This document shows positions 31,602 to 41,199 of a stretch of 64,000 nucleotides of DNA, piece by piece. The DNA is taken from NCBI GenBank assembly GCA_045657105.1, contig JAZOSN010000032.1, positions 19,550 through 83,549 of the forward strand, in the 5' to 3' direction. Position 1 is the stretch's first letter. Each line of letters begins with the position of its first letter. The stretch comes from SIG672 sp045657105. GTDB taxonomy: Bacteria > Bacillota > Clostridia > Oscillospirales > CAG-272. Below the pieces are notes generated by a model. The model was not told the origin of the DNA, searched no databases, and saw only the letters and a program-made list of their open reading frames with translations. A program made the translations under genes and the position numbers.

Positions 31602-32702
31602 TTGTTTACACTTACACAAAGCGAAAAGAATATGCTTGAAAAGCTCGGCGACGCGGTGAAAAGATACCGCGCTCTCGAGGAGATGCTTGGAGATCCCGAG
31701 GTGATCTCCGATCATAAGCAGTACACAAAGCTTATGAGAGAGTATAAATCTCTTGCTAAAATCGCCGAAAAATACGGCGAATTTACAAAGCTCGACGGGG
31801 AGTGCGGCGACCTTCGCGAAATGCTCGATATGGAGGACGACGAGGAAATGCGCGCTCTTGCAAAAGAGGATCTCGATAAAAACGAGGATATAATGCGCGC
31901 GCTTATCGACGAGCTTCGCATACTTATTTTGCCGAGGGATCCTAACGATGACAAGAACGTTATCGTCGAGATACGTGGCGGCGCAGGCGGCGAAGAGGCG
32001 GCTCTGTTTGCAAACTCGCTTTACAGAATGTACTCTATGTACTGCGCTTCTGCGGGATATAAGACCGAGATAATCGGAGCAAACGAAACCGAGCTCGGCG
32101 GATACAAGGAAATCGACTTTATGATCGAGGGTGACGGCGCGTACTCGCGCTTCAAATTCGAGAGCGGCGTTCACAGAGTTCAGAGAGTTCCCGAAACCGA
32201 AACACAAGGAAGAATACACACATCTACCGTAACCGTTGCGGTTCTCCCCGAGGCAGAGGAGATCGAGGTCGTCATAAATCCTGCGGACATTATAATCGAA
32301 TCCTGCAAATCGAGCGGAGCGGGCGGTCAGCACGTCAATAAGACCGAATCGGCAGTCCGCCTTACACATAAGCCGACAGGTATAGTCGTCGAATGTCAGG
32401 AGGAGCGAAGTCAGTTCAAGAACCGCGATAAGGCGATGAAGGTGCTTCGCGCAAAGCTTCAAGATATGCAGGAACGTGAGCAGAACGATAAGATCACGAG
32501 CGAGAGAAAGAGTCAGGTCGGAACGGGCGACCGAAGCGAGCGTATCCGTACCTATAACTATCCGCAGGGAAGGGTTACCGACCATAGAATAGGACTTACC
32601 CTCTACTCTCTCGAAAATTTCCTCAACGGAAACATTCAGGAAATGATAGACGCGCTTATTACCGCAGATACGTCGGAAAAATTAAAGAACAGTGAATTTT
32701 GA
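31602..32702 (+). CDS. prfA: peptide chain release factor 1
   Basis: The 366-residue protein starts at TTG (31602), nine bases after CGGAGGAAAAA; an open frame exists further upstream without a ribosome binding site. It has the stop-codon tripeptide region RVPETETQGRIHTS (PxT type, so RF1, reading UAA and UAG) and the catalytic loop SSGAGGQHVNKTESAVR, whose GGQ triggers peptide release. The adjacent tRNA threonylation gene starts within five bases of its stop. Confidence 0.93.
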   Translation: MFTLTQSEKNMLEKLGDAVKRYRALEEMLGDPEVISDHKQYTKLMREYKSLAKIAEKYGEFTKLDGECGDLREMLDMEDDEEMRALAKEDLDKNEDIMRALIDELRILILPRDPNDDKNVIVEIRGGAGGEEAALFANSLYRMYSMYCASAGYKTEIIGANETELGGYKEIDFMIEGDGAYSRFKFESGVHRVQRVPETETQGRIHTSTVTVAVLPEAEEIEVVINPADIIIESCKSSGAGGQHVNKTESAVRLTHKPTGIVVECQEERSQFKNRDKAMKVLRAKLQDMQEREQNDKITSERKSQVGTGDRSERIRTYNYPQGRVTDHRIGLTLYSLENFLNGNIQEMIDALITADTSEKLKNSEF

Positions 32703-32706
32703 TAAA

Positions 32707-33750
32707 ATGTCTGAAAAGCATATAAATACGAAAATAGTAAATTATCCGGACGGGGCGGGAATGAAAGAGGCGGCAGAGCTTATAAAGGGCGGCGCGCTTG
32801 TGGCTTTCCCGACCGAAACGGTCTACGGACTCGGAGCGAACGCTCTTAGAACCGACGCCGCAGAAAAAGTATATGCCGCAAAGGGCAGACCGTCTGATAA
32901 TCCGCTTATAATTCATCTTGCAAAAGCTGATGATGCAGAGAAATATTGCGAGGTTACCGAGGAGTTTTCAAGACTTACAAGGGCGTTTACTCCCGGACCT
33001 ATCACCGTTGTTATGAAGAAAAAGGATATTATTCCGAGCACGGTAACGGGAGGTCTTGATACCGTTGCTGTCAGAATACCGAGGCATAATGTCGCAAGAG
33101 AGCTTATTGCTCTTTCGGGAGTTCCGATAGCCGCTCCGTCGGCAAACCTTTCGGGCAGACCGTCTACCACCTCGGCAGATCACGTTATATCGGATATGTT
33201 CGGGCGTATTGATATGATAATCGACGGCGGAGAGTCGGACATCGGTCTTGAATCAACGATAGTGGCAGTAGTCGGAGAGAACAAGTTAAAGCTTTTAAGA
33301 CCGGGTGCAGTGACTGTCGAAATGCTTGAAAACGAGGGCTTCGAGGTCACGCTTGATAAGGCGGTCACCGAAAAGCTGACAGAGGGCGAAAAGCCTGCCG
33401 CACCCGGTATGAAATACCGCCATTACGCACCGGGAGCACCGGTTGCACTCGTTGAGGGTGAGGACGTAAAACGTACCGAATTTATGGCGAAATTTGCAAA
33501 CGATCCCACGGTCGCACTCGTCTGCTTTGACGAAGATGAGGCGATAAAGACTGCTTCAAACGCCTTCGTTATCGGCAGTAAAAATGATCCTGAGGGACAG
33601 GCTCACAGACTTTTTTCGCTGCTTCGCTCCTTTGACGATAAACGCGAGATAAAGCAGATATACGCGCCGCTTCCCGATAAAAGCGGTATAGGACTTGCAA
33701 TATTCAACCGTATGCTCAAAGCATCGGGATATACGGTAATAGAACTTTAA
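32707..33750 (+). CDS. threonylcarbamoyl-AMP synthase, Sua5 type
   Basis: The 347-residue protein has a YrdC domain (residues about 15-200; GGALVAFPTETVYGLGANA and KGRPSDNPLIIHL) and the extra C-terminal Sua5 domain. It makes the TC-AMP used for the t6A37 modification of ANN-decoding tRNAs. A GTG at 32692 overlapping prfA is an alternative start; neither has a strong ribosome binding site, so translation is probably coupled to prfA. Placement after prfA is common in Firmicutes. Confidence 0.92.
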   Translation: MSEKHINTKIVNYPDGAGMKEAAELIKGGALVAFPTETVYGLGANALRTDAAEKVYAAKGRPSDNPLIIHLAKADDAEKYCEVTEEFSRLTRAFTPGPITVVMKKKDIIPSTVTGGLDTVAVRIPRHNVARELIALSGVPIAAPSANLSGRPSTTSADHVISDMFGRIDMIIDGGESDIGLESTIVAVVGENKLKLLRPGAVTVEMLENEGFEVTLDKAVTEKLTEGEKPAAPGMKYRHYAPGAPVALVEGEDVKRTEFMAKFANDPTVALVCFDEDEAIKTASNAFVIGSKNDPEGQAHRLFSLLRSFDDKREIKQIYAPLPDKSGIGLAIFNRMLKASGYTVIEL

Positions 33751-33787
33751 CACATAAAAGAACATAAAGCTGAAAGGATTTTTCCAA

Positions 33788-36025
33788 ATGGCAAAGAAAA
33801 AGGTAAGTAAAGAACATAAGGCGGACGATATAGTCGCTCCCATAGTAGATCAGCCCATAACCGAAACGGTAGAGAAGAACTATATGCCCTACGTTATGAG
33901 CGTTATTATCTCGCGCGCTATCCCCGAGATAGACGGCTTCAAGCCCGCCCATAGAAAAGTACTCTATACTATGTATAAGCAGGGACTTCTTACAGGACCG
34001 AGAACCAAGAGTGCAAACGTCGTCGGACAGACGATGAAAATACACCCTCACGGCGACGCGTCGATATACGATACCCTCGTTAGGCTTACGAGAGGACACG
34101 AGGCTCTGCTTCACCCGTTCGTTGACTCGAAGGGAAGCTTTGGTAAGCATTACAGCAGCGATATGGCGTATGCCGCACCCCGTTATACCGAGGTAAAGCT
34201 CGACCCCTTCTGCGCCGAGATTTTCAGAGGAATTGATAAGACCGCAGTTGAGATGGTGCCTAACTACGATAATACTATGGTCGAGCCTGTTCTTCTTCCT
34301 ACGACCTTCCCGAACATTCTCGTTTCGGCAAATATGGGTATCGCGGTCGGTATGGCGAGCCGTATCTGCTCGTTTAACCTCGCAGAGGTCTGCGACGGCG
34401 CGATACAGGTTCTTCGCAACCCGAACACCGATGCCGATCAGATGCTCGATATAATCAAAGCTCCCGATTTTCAAGGCGGAGCGTATATAATTTACGACAG
34501 AAAGCAGCTCTCCGATATATATTCGACAGGTCGCGGAAGCTTCACTATGCGCGCGAAATACGTCTACGATAAATCGTCGAACTGTATAGATATAATCGAA
34601 ATACCTTATTCGACCTCGCTCGAAGCTATAATGAAGCGCCTTACCGAGCTCGTCAAGAACGGAAGCCTTAAAGAGGTTTCGGATTTCCGTGACGAGATCG
34701 ACCTCAAAGGCTTCAAGCTCACTCTCGATCTGAAACGCGGAGTCGATCCCGATAAGCTTATGAATAAGCTTTACAGGCTCACACCGCTCGAGGACGATTT
34801 CTCGTGTAACTTCAACGTGCTTATCGATAGCGTTCCTATGCAGATCGGTGTCGTTGAGATACTTAAAGAGTGGATACGCTTCCGCATGGGTTGTGTCAGA
34901 CGCGAGCTTGGCTTTGACCTCGGCAAGAAGGAAGAAAGACTCCACCTTCTCGAAGGACTTCGCGAGATACTTCTCGATATAGACAAGGCGATCAAGATTA
35001 TCCGCGAAACAAAGAACGATAAGGACGTCGTTCCCAACCTTATGACAGGATTCAGAATAGATGAGGTTCAGGCAGAATTTATCGCAGAGATCAAGCTCCG
35101 TCACTTAAACCGCGAGTATATAATCTCGCGTCTTGACGAGATAAAGAAGCTTACCGAGGATATAGCAGAGCTCAGAGATATTATTACCAGCGATTCGAAG
35201 CTCAAAAACTATATTGCAAAGCAGCTTAAAGAAATCAAGGCAAAGTACGGCAAGGAAAGACGTACCGAGCTTATCTACGCCGAGGATATCGTAAACGAGC
35301 CCGAAGAGGTAGTGGTCGATACTACTCCCGTGCATCTCGTTCTCTCGAAGGAGGGCTATTTCAAGAAAATATCCATGCAGTCCCTTCGCGGAAATGACGC
35401 GCAGACCTTCAAGGACGGCGACTCGCTCAGAGTCGAGGAGGACGCGACCAATAGCGACGATCTGATATTCTTTACGGATAAAGCACAGTGCTATAAGTCG
35501 AATGCATCTGCGTTCGATTACAGTAAAGCATCTGCGCTCGGCGACTTTGCCGCGGCAAAGCTCGGAATGGATAAGGACGAAAAGGTCGTCTTTATGAAGG
35601 CTATAAAGGGTAATAATTACGGAGTCGGCAACTTTATGTTCTTCTTTGAAAACGGAAAGGGCGTAAAGATCCCGGTTCTCGCATACGAAACGAAGACAAA
35701 CAGAAAGAAGCTCGTCGGAGCATTCTCGGACGTTTCTCCGATAGTTTCGGTGATTTATGAGGACTCTCCCGTAGAGCTGCTCATGATCTCGAATGCAAAG
35801 CGCGGTATCGTTATAAGCAGTAATCTTGTTCCTGTAAAGTCGTCGAGATCGTCACAGGGCGTTACCATATTCGCACTTAAAGGCGGTCAGAAGCTTGCCG
35901 CAGTGCTCACAGATTTTGCCGATAAATTTACGAGCGCAAAATCACTTAAAAAGATAAAAATACCCGCTACCGGTATCGCAATAGATGAGTACGATGCCGA
36001 AAAACAACAAATCAAGCTTATTTAA
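33788..36025 (+). CDS. type IIA topoisomerase A subunit (gyrase/topo IV A-like)
   Basis: The 745-residue protein has the DNA-breakage domain, with NYMPYVMSVIISRAIPEIDG at the start, KIHPHGDASIYD, and the Arg-Tyr pair in AAPRYTEVKL whose tyrosine attacks DNA. A coiled-coil neck (about 380-470) is followed by a short C-terminal beta-pinwheel region (about 500-745). The diverged C-terminus has no clear GyrA box, so topoisomerase IV-like activity is more likely than gyrase. Clostridia often hold this variant next to ParE; the B subunit is not in this window. AAAGGA precedes the ATG. Confidence 0.88.
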   Translation: MAKKKVSKEHKADDIVAPIVDQPITETVEKNYMPYVMSVIISRAIPEIDGFKPAHRKVLYTMYKQGLLTGPRTKSANVVGQTMKIHPHGDASIYDTLVRLTRGHEALLHPFVDSKGSFGKHYSSDMAYAAPRYTEVKLDPFCAEIFRGIDKTAVEMVPNYDNTMVEPVLLPTTFPNILVSANMGIAVGMASRICSFNLAEVCDGAIQVLRNPNTDADQMLDIIKAPDFQGGAYIIYDRKQLSDIYSTGRGSFTMRAKYVYDKSSNCIDIIEIPYSTSLEAIMKRLTELVKNGSLKEVSDFRDEIDLKGFKLTLDLKRGVDPDKLMNKLYRLTPLEDDFSCNFNVLIDSVPMQIGVVEILKEWIRFRMGCVRRELGFDLGKKEERLHLLEGLREILLDIDKAIKIIRETKNDKDVVPNLMTGFRIDEVQAEFIAEIKLRHLNREYIISRLDEIKKLTEDIAELRDIITSDSKLKNYIAKQLKEIKAKYGKERRTELIYAEDIVNEPEEVVVDTTPVHLVLSKEGYFKKISMQSLRGNDAQTFKDGDSLRVEEDATNSDDLIFFTDKAQCYKSNASAFDYSKASALGDFAAAKLGMDKDEKVVFMKAIKGNNYGVGNFMFFFENGKGVKIPVLAYETKTNRKKLVGAFSDVSPIVSVIYEDSPVELLMISNAKRGIVISSNLVPVKSSRSSQGVTIFALKGGQKLAAVLTDFADKFTSAKSLKKIKIPATGIAIDEYDAEKQQIKLI

Positions 36026-36049
36026 AGAGTAAAACAAGGAGGTTGTTTT

Positions 36050-37837
36050 ATGTCAAATAAAAACAGACATCAAAACAAAAACACGCCGTCAACGCGCGAG
36101 ATACTCGTGCGGATCGTTGCGGGCTTCCTCGGCTTTCTTATGATCTTTTCTATTCTTGTGGTTGCTATCGAGGCGTATGCAAATACGGCTGTCGATCTTA
36201 AAATCGGAGAAGAAATAGACGTCGGTCTTTTTTACGGAAGTGATCTTGCCGAAAGCTTTACGGTAAATACGAGCAAGGGATTTCGTCTTGAAATCCCTTG
36301 TGACGACGGCTATCTTTCCTTTGACGATGCAAGCGAGGCAAAGGTTATTTCGATAACCGCGGGCAAAAATCTTATAAAGAGTGACGGTACCTACGTCGAA
36401 GCGGCGGAGAACGTAGATCCGAGCATTGGCGGATACAGAGTTATGATCTCCTCTTACTCGACTAAGGTAGGCGGATCGTCAAAAAACGATAATATAGTGC
36501 TTTTCCGTCCGTCAAGCGCTACGACCGGATCGTTTAGTAAGGAAAATATCCGCGGATATATAAGCAGAATAGAAGATACCGTTGAAAAGCTTGGAAGCTA
36601 CGCTTTTCCGGCGTACGTTGACGGAGAATACTATATCTGCCTCGGCGGATTTGCAACTGCCGAAAGAGCAGAGAATTTTCTCAGTGCATTTGAGGCCTCG
36701 TATATCTGCGAGGGAAGCGTCGTGGCTCCCGATGAAAACGCCTATTCTGTAATAGACTATCAGACCAACACCGTTATCGGTCATTTTAAGGGAATTGACG
36801 CTCTTTACGTAACTCCTGTTGCAAACGAGATTTTCTCATCGCATCTCGGAGAAACCTATTACGGCAGACTCAGAATTAAAAGCCAAAATAGCGCTTTCGA
36901 GATCGTGAATACTCTGCATATGGAGGAATACGTCGCGTCGCGTCTTTCGGTTGAGGTAAATACCTCATGGAACGACGAGGCTCTCAAAGCGGCGGCTACC
37001 GTCGTGAGAACAAACGCGTATTCTTCTCTTGACGACAGATCGACACATAAAAACGACGGATTTGACTACTGCACGAATTCTCACTGCGGTAAATATAATG
37101 GTTGCGGAAACGTAAACGGCAATATCGAAAAGACAGTAGATGCAACGAAAAATATGGTCATAAAGAGCGGCGGCGAGCTTATAAACGCTCTATACGGCTC
37201 GACCTACGGCGGAGCGACCGTTTCGCTTTCCGAGGCGTACGGTGAGATCATGGCAGGTAAGGGAAGCTATCTCGCAGGTCAGATCGTGGCTTGGGAGGAT
37301 TTCGAAAACCGCTCGGGCGGCAGATGGAAGAGCGAGATAAGCCAGTACGAGCTCTACGAGCTTCTTTCTCAGAGAGTCGCGGACTGTCCGCTGGAAGGTA
37401 ACGTTTCAGAGATCAAGGTGTTAAAGCGCTCGCAGAGCGGACTTTACGTCACCGAAATCGAATTTACCGATATTTTCGGGAATAAACTTGTTGTTTCGGG
37501 AAGTGAAACTATAAGAAATCTGCTTTCGGGAACGCTTAAAAGCGCGAACTTTGTCGTGGGTGTCGCGGGAAGCGAGGTGACCGAGATCACGCCGAAATAT
37601 AATTCAGAAACCAAGGAAACGACAACTGCCGAAACGACTGTGAAGCTTGACGGCACATACGGAAATTTCGTTTTCGTCGGACGCGGTGTCGGAAGCGGAC
37701 TCGGACTTAGCCTCAACGGAGTAAACGACCTTGCAAACAAGGGATATTCTTACGAGAATGCATACGTCGATATGATCAAGATCTATTATAAGGACGTTGA
37801 CGTCGAGCTGATAGTGACAAGCGACGGAGCGATATGA
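36050..37837 (+). CDS. SpoIID/LytB-domain protein
   Basis: The 595-residue protein has a cytoplasmic N-terminus, one membrane helix (VRIVAGFLGFLMIFSIL, about residues 18-40), a SPOR-like segment near 185-225, and the SpoIID domain (about 280-500: MEEYVASRLSVEV, LKAAATVVRTNAYS, and the Tyr/Ser-rich ALYGSTYGGATVSLSEA). SpoIID proteins are lytic transglycosylases that trim glycan strands, used in engulfment or in germination. An AGGAGG site precedes the ATG, and a terminator follows. Confidence 0.88.
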   Translation: MSNKNRHQNKNTPSTREILVRIVAGFLGFLMIFSILVVAIEAYANTAVDLKIGEEIDVGLFYGSDLAESFTVNTSKGFRLEIPCDDGYLSFDDASEAKVISITAGKNLIKSDGTYVEAAENVDPSIGGYRVMISSYSTKVGGSSKNDNIVLFRPSSATTGSFSKENIRGYISRIEDTVEKLGSYAFPAYVDGEYYICLGGFATAERAENFLSAFEASYICEGSVVAPDENAYSVIDYQTNTVIGHFKGIDALYVTPVANEIFSSHLGETYYGRLRIKSQNSAFEIVNTLHMEEYVASRLSVEVNTSWNDEALKAAATVVRTNAYSSLDDRSTHKNDGFDYCTNSHCGKYNGCGNVNGNIEKTVDATKNMVIKSGGELINALYGSTYGGATVSLSEAYGEIMAGKGSYLAGQIVAWEDFENRSGGRWKSEISQYELYELLSQRVADCPLEGNVSEIKVLKRSQSGLYVTEIEFTDIFGNKLVVSGSETIRNLLSGTLKSANFVVGVAGSEVTEITPKYNSETKETTTAETTVKLDGTYGNFVFVGRGVGSGLGLSLNGVNDLANKGYSYENAYVDMIKIYYKDVDVELIVTSDGAI

Positions 37838-37846
37838 AGTAAAACG

Positions 37847-37880
37847 AAAACTCACTACCTTTGAAAGTAGTGAGTTTTTT
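37847..37880 (+). terminator. Rho-independent terminator
   Basis: AAAACTCACTAC / GTAGTGAGTTTT with a further T run ends the SpoIID-domain gene. Confidence 0.9.
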
Positions 37881-37891
37881 GCAAACAAAGT

Positions 37892-38217
37892 TAAGGCGTT
37901 GTGTTTTACACAACGCCTTAGTTTCTATCGGGCCCCGCTTTTGCCGTGGGTCAAGAAATATAACCCTGCTTTTTAGTCAGGGTGGTGTCCTCTCCGATGC
38001 TTTACGGTGCTCCCAACGTCCCACGAAAGCCGTGACAAAAGCAGGGCTAAGTGAGGAGGTCTGCACTCCGGCGCGGAAGTTTATCCGGACTCCAATATCA
38101 GTTTGTAGGTTTATTTACCTGACATTTCCACGCACAAAGCAGGATGCCCGATAACAGAATATTCGGAAAGATGCCGGAAAATACCTTGTTGAGCCCGGCA
38201 TCTTCCGTCTTTTTTCT
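37892..38217. ncRNA. candidate structured non-coding RNA, family not identified
   Basis: No gene lies between 37838 and 38263. The segment opens with a strong hairpin TAAGGCGTTGTG/CACAACGCCTTA (37892-37920). It continues with a long rod in which GCCCCGCTTTTG (about 37931) pairs with CAAAAGCAGGGC (about 38047) and CCGTGGG with CCCACG. Inside are ACCCTG/CAGGGT and an overlapping GGGT/ACCC alternative. Two more GC-rich stems follow, and a strong terminator (38164-38217) closes it on the plus strand. The rod with internal bubble is reminiscent of 6S RNA, but I cannot confirm strand or family. Confidence 0.4.
38164..38217 (+). terminator. Rho-independent terminator
   Basis: CGGAAAGATGCCGG pairs with CCGGCATCTTCCG and is followed by TCTTTTTTC. 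It serves a plus-strand transcript although no plus-strand coding gene precedes it. Confidence 0.8.
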
Positions 38218-38263
38218 TTCCGTTATTATTGTGCTCAAAAAAGCTCGGTTTAAAAGCGGAAAA

Positions 38264-38584
38264 TTATTCCGCGTCGTAATCTATCTCGGAAAAGAGAAGA
38301 TCGTCGAAAACGTCTGCGATGCGCTCGTATTCGTCGTCGTCCTCGATGGTACAGAGCGAAACGTCGCCGTTTTCTTCCTCTTCAACCTTGAGAATTACGT
38401 ATTCCTCTGCCTCGGAGCCGTCCTCGTTTACGGGAGCGAGTGCATAGTAGATCGAGCCGTCGTCTGCCTGATAGGTTTCGATAAGCTCGAATTTGGACTC
38501 AGTGCCGTCCTCTTCATCGGTAAGTGTGAGTATGCCGAACTCCTCTTCGGGGAGCTCTGCGCCGTTCTTTATTTCGTCGTTCAT
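38264..38584 (-). CDS. DUF1292 protein (YrzB-like)
   Basis: The 106-residue, very acidic protein fits DUF1292: ILTLTDEEDGTESKFELIET, then YYALAPVNED and EEYVILKVEEE. The function of the family is unknown. A promoter is visible on the minus strand: TTGACA (38647-38642), 17 bases and TAGAAT (38624-38619), plus AAGGAAATTT before the ATG. Confidence 0.88.
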   Translation of the reverse strand: MNDEIKNGAELPEEEFGILTLTDEEDGTESKFELIETYQADDGSIYYALAPVNEDGSEAEEYVILKVEEEENGDVSLCTIEDDDEYERIADVFDDLLFSEIDYDAE

Positions 38585-38705
38585 TACTTAAATTTCCTTT
38601 CTTACTGTGATGGATATATTCTACACTATTTTTACCTTTATGTCAAGGTCTTTGGGAATTTAATTGTTAAAGATTTTTCTGCAAAGTGGGCGGGGAATAT
38701 AATTA

Positions 38706-38737
38706 AAATCGGGAAGCCTTTGCTTCCCGATTTTTTC
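38706..38737. terminator. bidirectional terminator
   Basis: ATCGGGAAGC / GCTTCCCGAT flanked by A/T runs, just downstream of the DUF378 gene on the minus strand. Confidence 0.85.
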
Positions 38738-38772
38738 TCTTCGGCCGAATAAGCCTGATTTTCGTTTCGCTT

Positions 38773-38991
38773 TTACTCTTCTGCCGTATCGAGAAGAGGA
38801 GTTCTCTCTCTGAAAAGCAGAGAAATGCACCATATAGCGGCAACGCCGACGAGCGAATAGATTATTCTGCTTCCAACGGCGTCCTGACCGCCGAAAATCC
38901 AAGCTACAAAATCATAGCCGAAAAAACCGATACTGCCCCAGTTGAGTCCTCCGACGATTGCGAGGAGAAGGGCTATTCTGTCAATAATCAT
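38773..38991 (-). CDS. DUF378 small membrane protein
   Basis: The 72-residue protein has two helices and the DUF378 signature ALLLAIVGGLNWGSIGFFGYD (read in parts) with SRIIYSLVGVAAIW in the second helix. Family members are small inner-membrane proteins of unknown role. It is followed by a terminator and is monocistronic. Confidence 0.88.
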   Translation of the reverse strand: MIIDRIALLLAIVGGLNWGSIGFFGYDFVAWIFGGQDAVGSRIIYSLVGVAAIWCISLLFRERTPLLDTAEE

Positions 38992-39115
38992 TTTTTCAGA
39001 CCTTTCTTTGGGTATGCGCCCGACAATATGATTTTGTGAATTTTCGAGCGCAAGATTATTTTGTGCTTTAAAACATAAATTATGCGAAATATATTAAGCC
39101 AACTTTTTCAAAAAA

Positions 39116-39145
39116 TAAACGGCAGATCTTTGTCTGCCGTTTGTG
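39116..39145 (-). terminator. terminator of the DUF1700-like/adhesin-like operon
   Basis: AAACGGCAGA / TCTGCCGTTT; reading the minus strand it is followed by ATTTTTTG. Confidence 0.85.
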
Positions 39146-39147
39146 TT

Positions 39148-40173
39148 TTAAGCTTTGGGAGCCGAGGGATTTTCTTCTTCAAGCTCAGGAAGTGCTTCGC
39201 TTCCGAAGGTGAGGTCGATCTTTCCCGCATTTACCGTGACGGTCATAGTTCCGGGGGCGCTTTCAAGAAGCTCCTCTGCCGATTCGTCCTTTTGTCCGAT
39301 AGAATTGCCGCTAAGGAGTATTTCTCCCTCTGTTATCGCTATTTTACGGAAATACGAGAGTCTGTCGTATTTGGTGGAAAGAACGAGATCTCCTGTTTCA
39401 AGAGTTACCGACATATTACGGAACTCGGTACTGAGAAGCGAAACGTTAGAGGATTTGGTATCTACCGTAACGTTCTCGGCGATCACACCACTTGCGGTGA
39501 AGTTTGTGGCTGTCGCGAAATATTCGAAGCTCGTTACGTTTGAGTTTCCGAGCGTGATCTCGGAATTGCTGCCTGCTATCGTCATAGCCGCCGCGTTTAT
39601 GTTGCTTATTTCGAGCGTACTGTCGGTTGCAGTAAACGAGAGGTCGCAGTCCTTATCAATGTCCGCTACTCTGAGGTTTGCTCCCGAGTCGCAGTTTACG
39701 TTGATCTTGGATACATCGGCGTCGTTACCAATGTAAATGTGTATCTCGCGCTCGCCGTTTGAGGTGTCGAAGTTAAAAAACGAGCGGAGAGTTTTCCATA
39801 CGCCACTGAATCTTACTCCCGCACCGTCGAGGTTGAAATAGTCGAGAATGGATATTTTGTTCGATACGGTGAGAACCTTTTCGCCGGATGCGGCAACGTA
39901 GGTGTTTTCGTTGAAGTTTATGAGAGTTACCGAAGACGTTTCGGCGTTTCCGTGAACCTCGACCTTGCAGTCCGTAACGTCGATGTTTACCATCGAGAAG
40001 GTCTGACCGGTGAGAAGAACCTCAGTGACGACGTTTCCGTCTTCATTTACGAGTGTGTTTCCGTCGATTGCGGCGTCGTTTGGTGCCTTATCTCTTGCCT
40101 GTGCACAAAGAATAAGTCCGCCTACGATGAAAACGAGAGCTATGAAAATACTGATTATAGATGCGCCTTTCAC
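39148..40173 (-). CDS. DUF4097-like beta-repeat membrane-anchored protein
   Basis: The 341-residue protein has a single N-terminal membrane helix (SIISIFIALVFIVGGLIL) and then a long run of short beta strands with Asn/Thr/Ser/Asp-rich turns, as in DUF4097 beta-helix proteins. It starts at GTG (40173), which overlaps the stop of the upstream gene by four bases. DUF1700-like and DUF4097-like proteins are commonly paired and linked to envelope stress. The first 40 bases of its transcript lie in the upstream gene, so it is translationally coupled. Confidence 0.75.
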   Translation of the reverse strand: MKGASIISIFIALVFIVGGLILCAQARDKAPNDAAIDGNTLVNEDGNVVTEVLLTGQTFSMVNIDVTDCKVEVHGNAETSSVTLINFNENTYVAASGEKVLTVSNKISILDYFNLDGAGVRFSGVWKTLRSFFNFDTSNGEREIHIYIGNDADVSKINVNCDSGANLRVADIDKDCDLSFTATDSTLEISNINAAAMTIAGSNSEITLGNSNVTSFEYFATATNFTASGVIAENVTVDTKSSNVSLLSTEFRNMSVTLETGDLVLSTKYDRLSYFRKIAITEGEILLSGNSIGQKDESAEELLESAPGTMTVTVNAGKIDLTFGSEALPELEEENPSAPKA

Positions 40174-41072
40174 AGTTTCTCACATCCTTTCCTTGCTTTT
40201 TCGGCGATGCGCTTTACGCGTACGACGAGTGCTTTAAAGATGACGGACGCTTTTGAAAGTATCCAGGGAATGAGCTTTATTGCGATGTTGTAGAGAATAA
40301 CCGAAACGAGAATGGTTGCACCTGCTACGATAAGAGCAAACCCCACCTCGTGCATACCGACGTATCTCGGCTCCTGCATTATCTGCGTAACTCCGTAGAG
40401 CAGGGCGACTATCGAGGTAAGACCGCCGCCGCAAACTACTGCGATTATTCCGAATATAAGAGCTACAACGAGCGCCGCGAGCGCAAAATAGAGTCCGAAG
40501 AGCGCGCCGATAGATACGAACGATCCGAACAGTATAAGAGGGAAGGCAAGAACCGTAAGTACAGTGAATATAAGCGTGGGTGCCTTATTTTCCGCTCTTT
40601 CAGTAAGTCTTTTGACAAACGACTTCTTGTCCGACTCAGTCTTTTTCTTGTAAGAAACGATCGGAGTCATATCTACCGTAACGACGTCGTCGCTCTTATC
40701 GGAGAACGAAGACTCCCCGGAAGTCGCTTCCTTTTCGGGTACGGTATCTATTTTCTTTGTTTCCTCGTCGGTGACGACCGGAGCCTCGCTCTGTTTTTCG
40801 GAAACGGGACGCGTTATGATGGTTGCCTCGTTTTCGTCCTGAACCTCCGGCTCTTTTTCCTCGGTGTGTCTGGTTCTGGAAAGATATTCTTCCATTGAGG
40901 AGCGAGCGAGCATCGCGATATTTTCGCCGCTTGCACTCTTTTCAAACTCCGTATCGGAAAGAGCTTCGATCTTTCCCGAAATAAGAGCACTCTGCTCGTT
41001 TATAAATTCGGGAGATGCACCCTGATCTCTCAGTGCGCTTTGGAACTCTTCCAAAAATTGCTGTCTGGTCAT
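40170..41072 (-). CDS. DUF1700/HAAS-domain-like membrane protein
   Basis: The 300-residue protein starts with the helical motif MTRQQFLEEFQSAL typical of DUF1700/HAAS signalling proteins, followed by a Glu/Lys/Thr-rich linker (about 65-150) and four or five membrane helices (about 165-275). The C-terminus is basic. It is usually paired with a PadR-type regulator, which is not seen here. The start is behind AAGGAGG. Confidence 0.7.
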   Translation of the reverse strand: MTRQQFLEEFQSALRDQGASPEFINEQSALISGKIEALSDTEFEKSASGENIAMLARSSMEEYLSRTRHTEEKEPEVQDENEATIITRPVSEKQSEAPVVTDEETKKIDTVPEKEATSGESSFSDKSDDVVTVDMTPIVSYKKKTESDKKSFVKRLTERAENKAPTLIFTVLTVLAFPLILFGSFVSIGALFGLYFALAALVVALIFGIIAVVCGGGLTSIVALLYGVTQIMQEPRYVGMHEVGFALIVAGATILVSVILYNIAIKLIPWILSKASVIFKALVVRVKRIAEKARKGCEKL

Positions 41073-41199
41073 TACGGCCTCCTTGCTTAAAATATGTAAA
41101 ATGTGATCGTTTATAAAAATATTTGCAAAATGCTACTTGATTATTTTCGGTAAAATGATATACTGTTATGTGTAATGATACCGAAAGGAAAATAAAACT

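Noticed and set aside
33716..35104. 462-codon minus-strand frame opposite the topoisomerase gene
   Set aside because: Antisense shadow created by codon bias; the plus-strand protein has complete family motifs.
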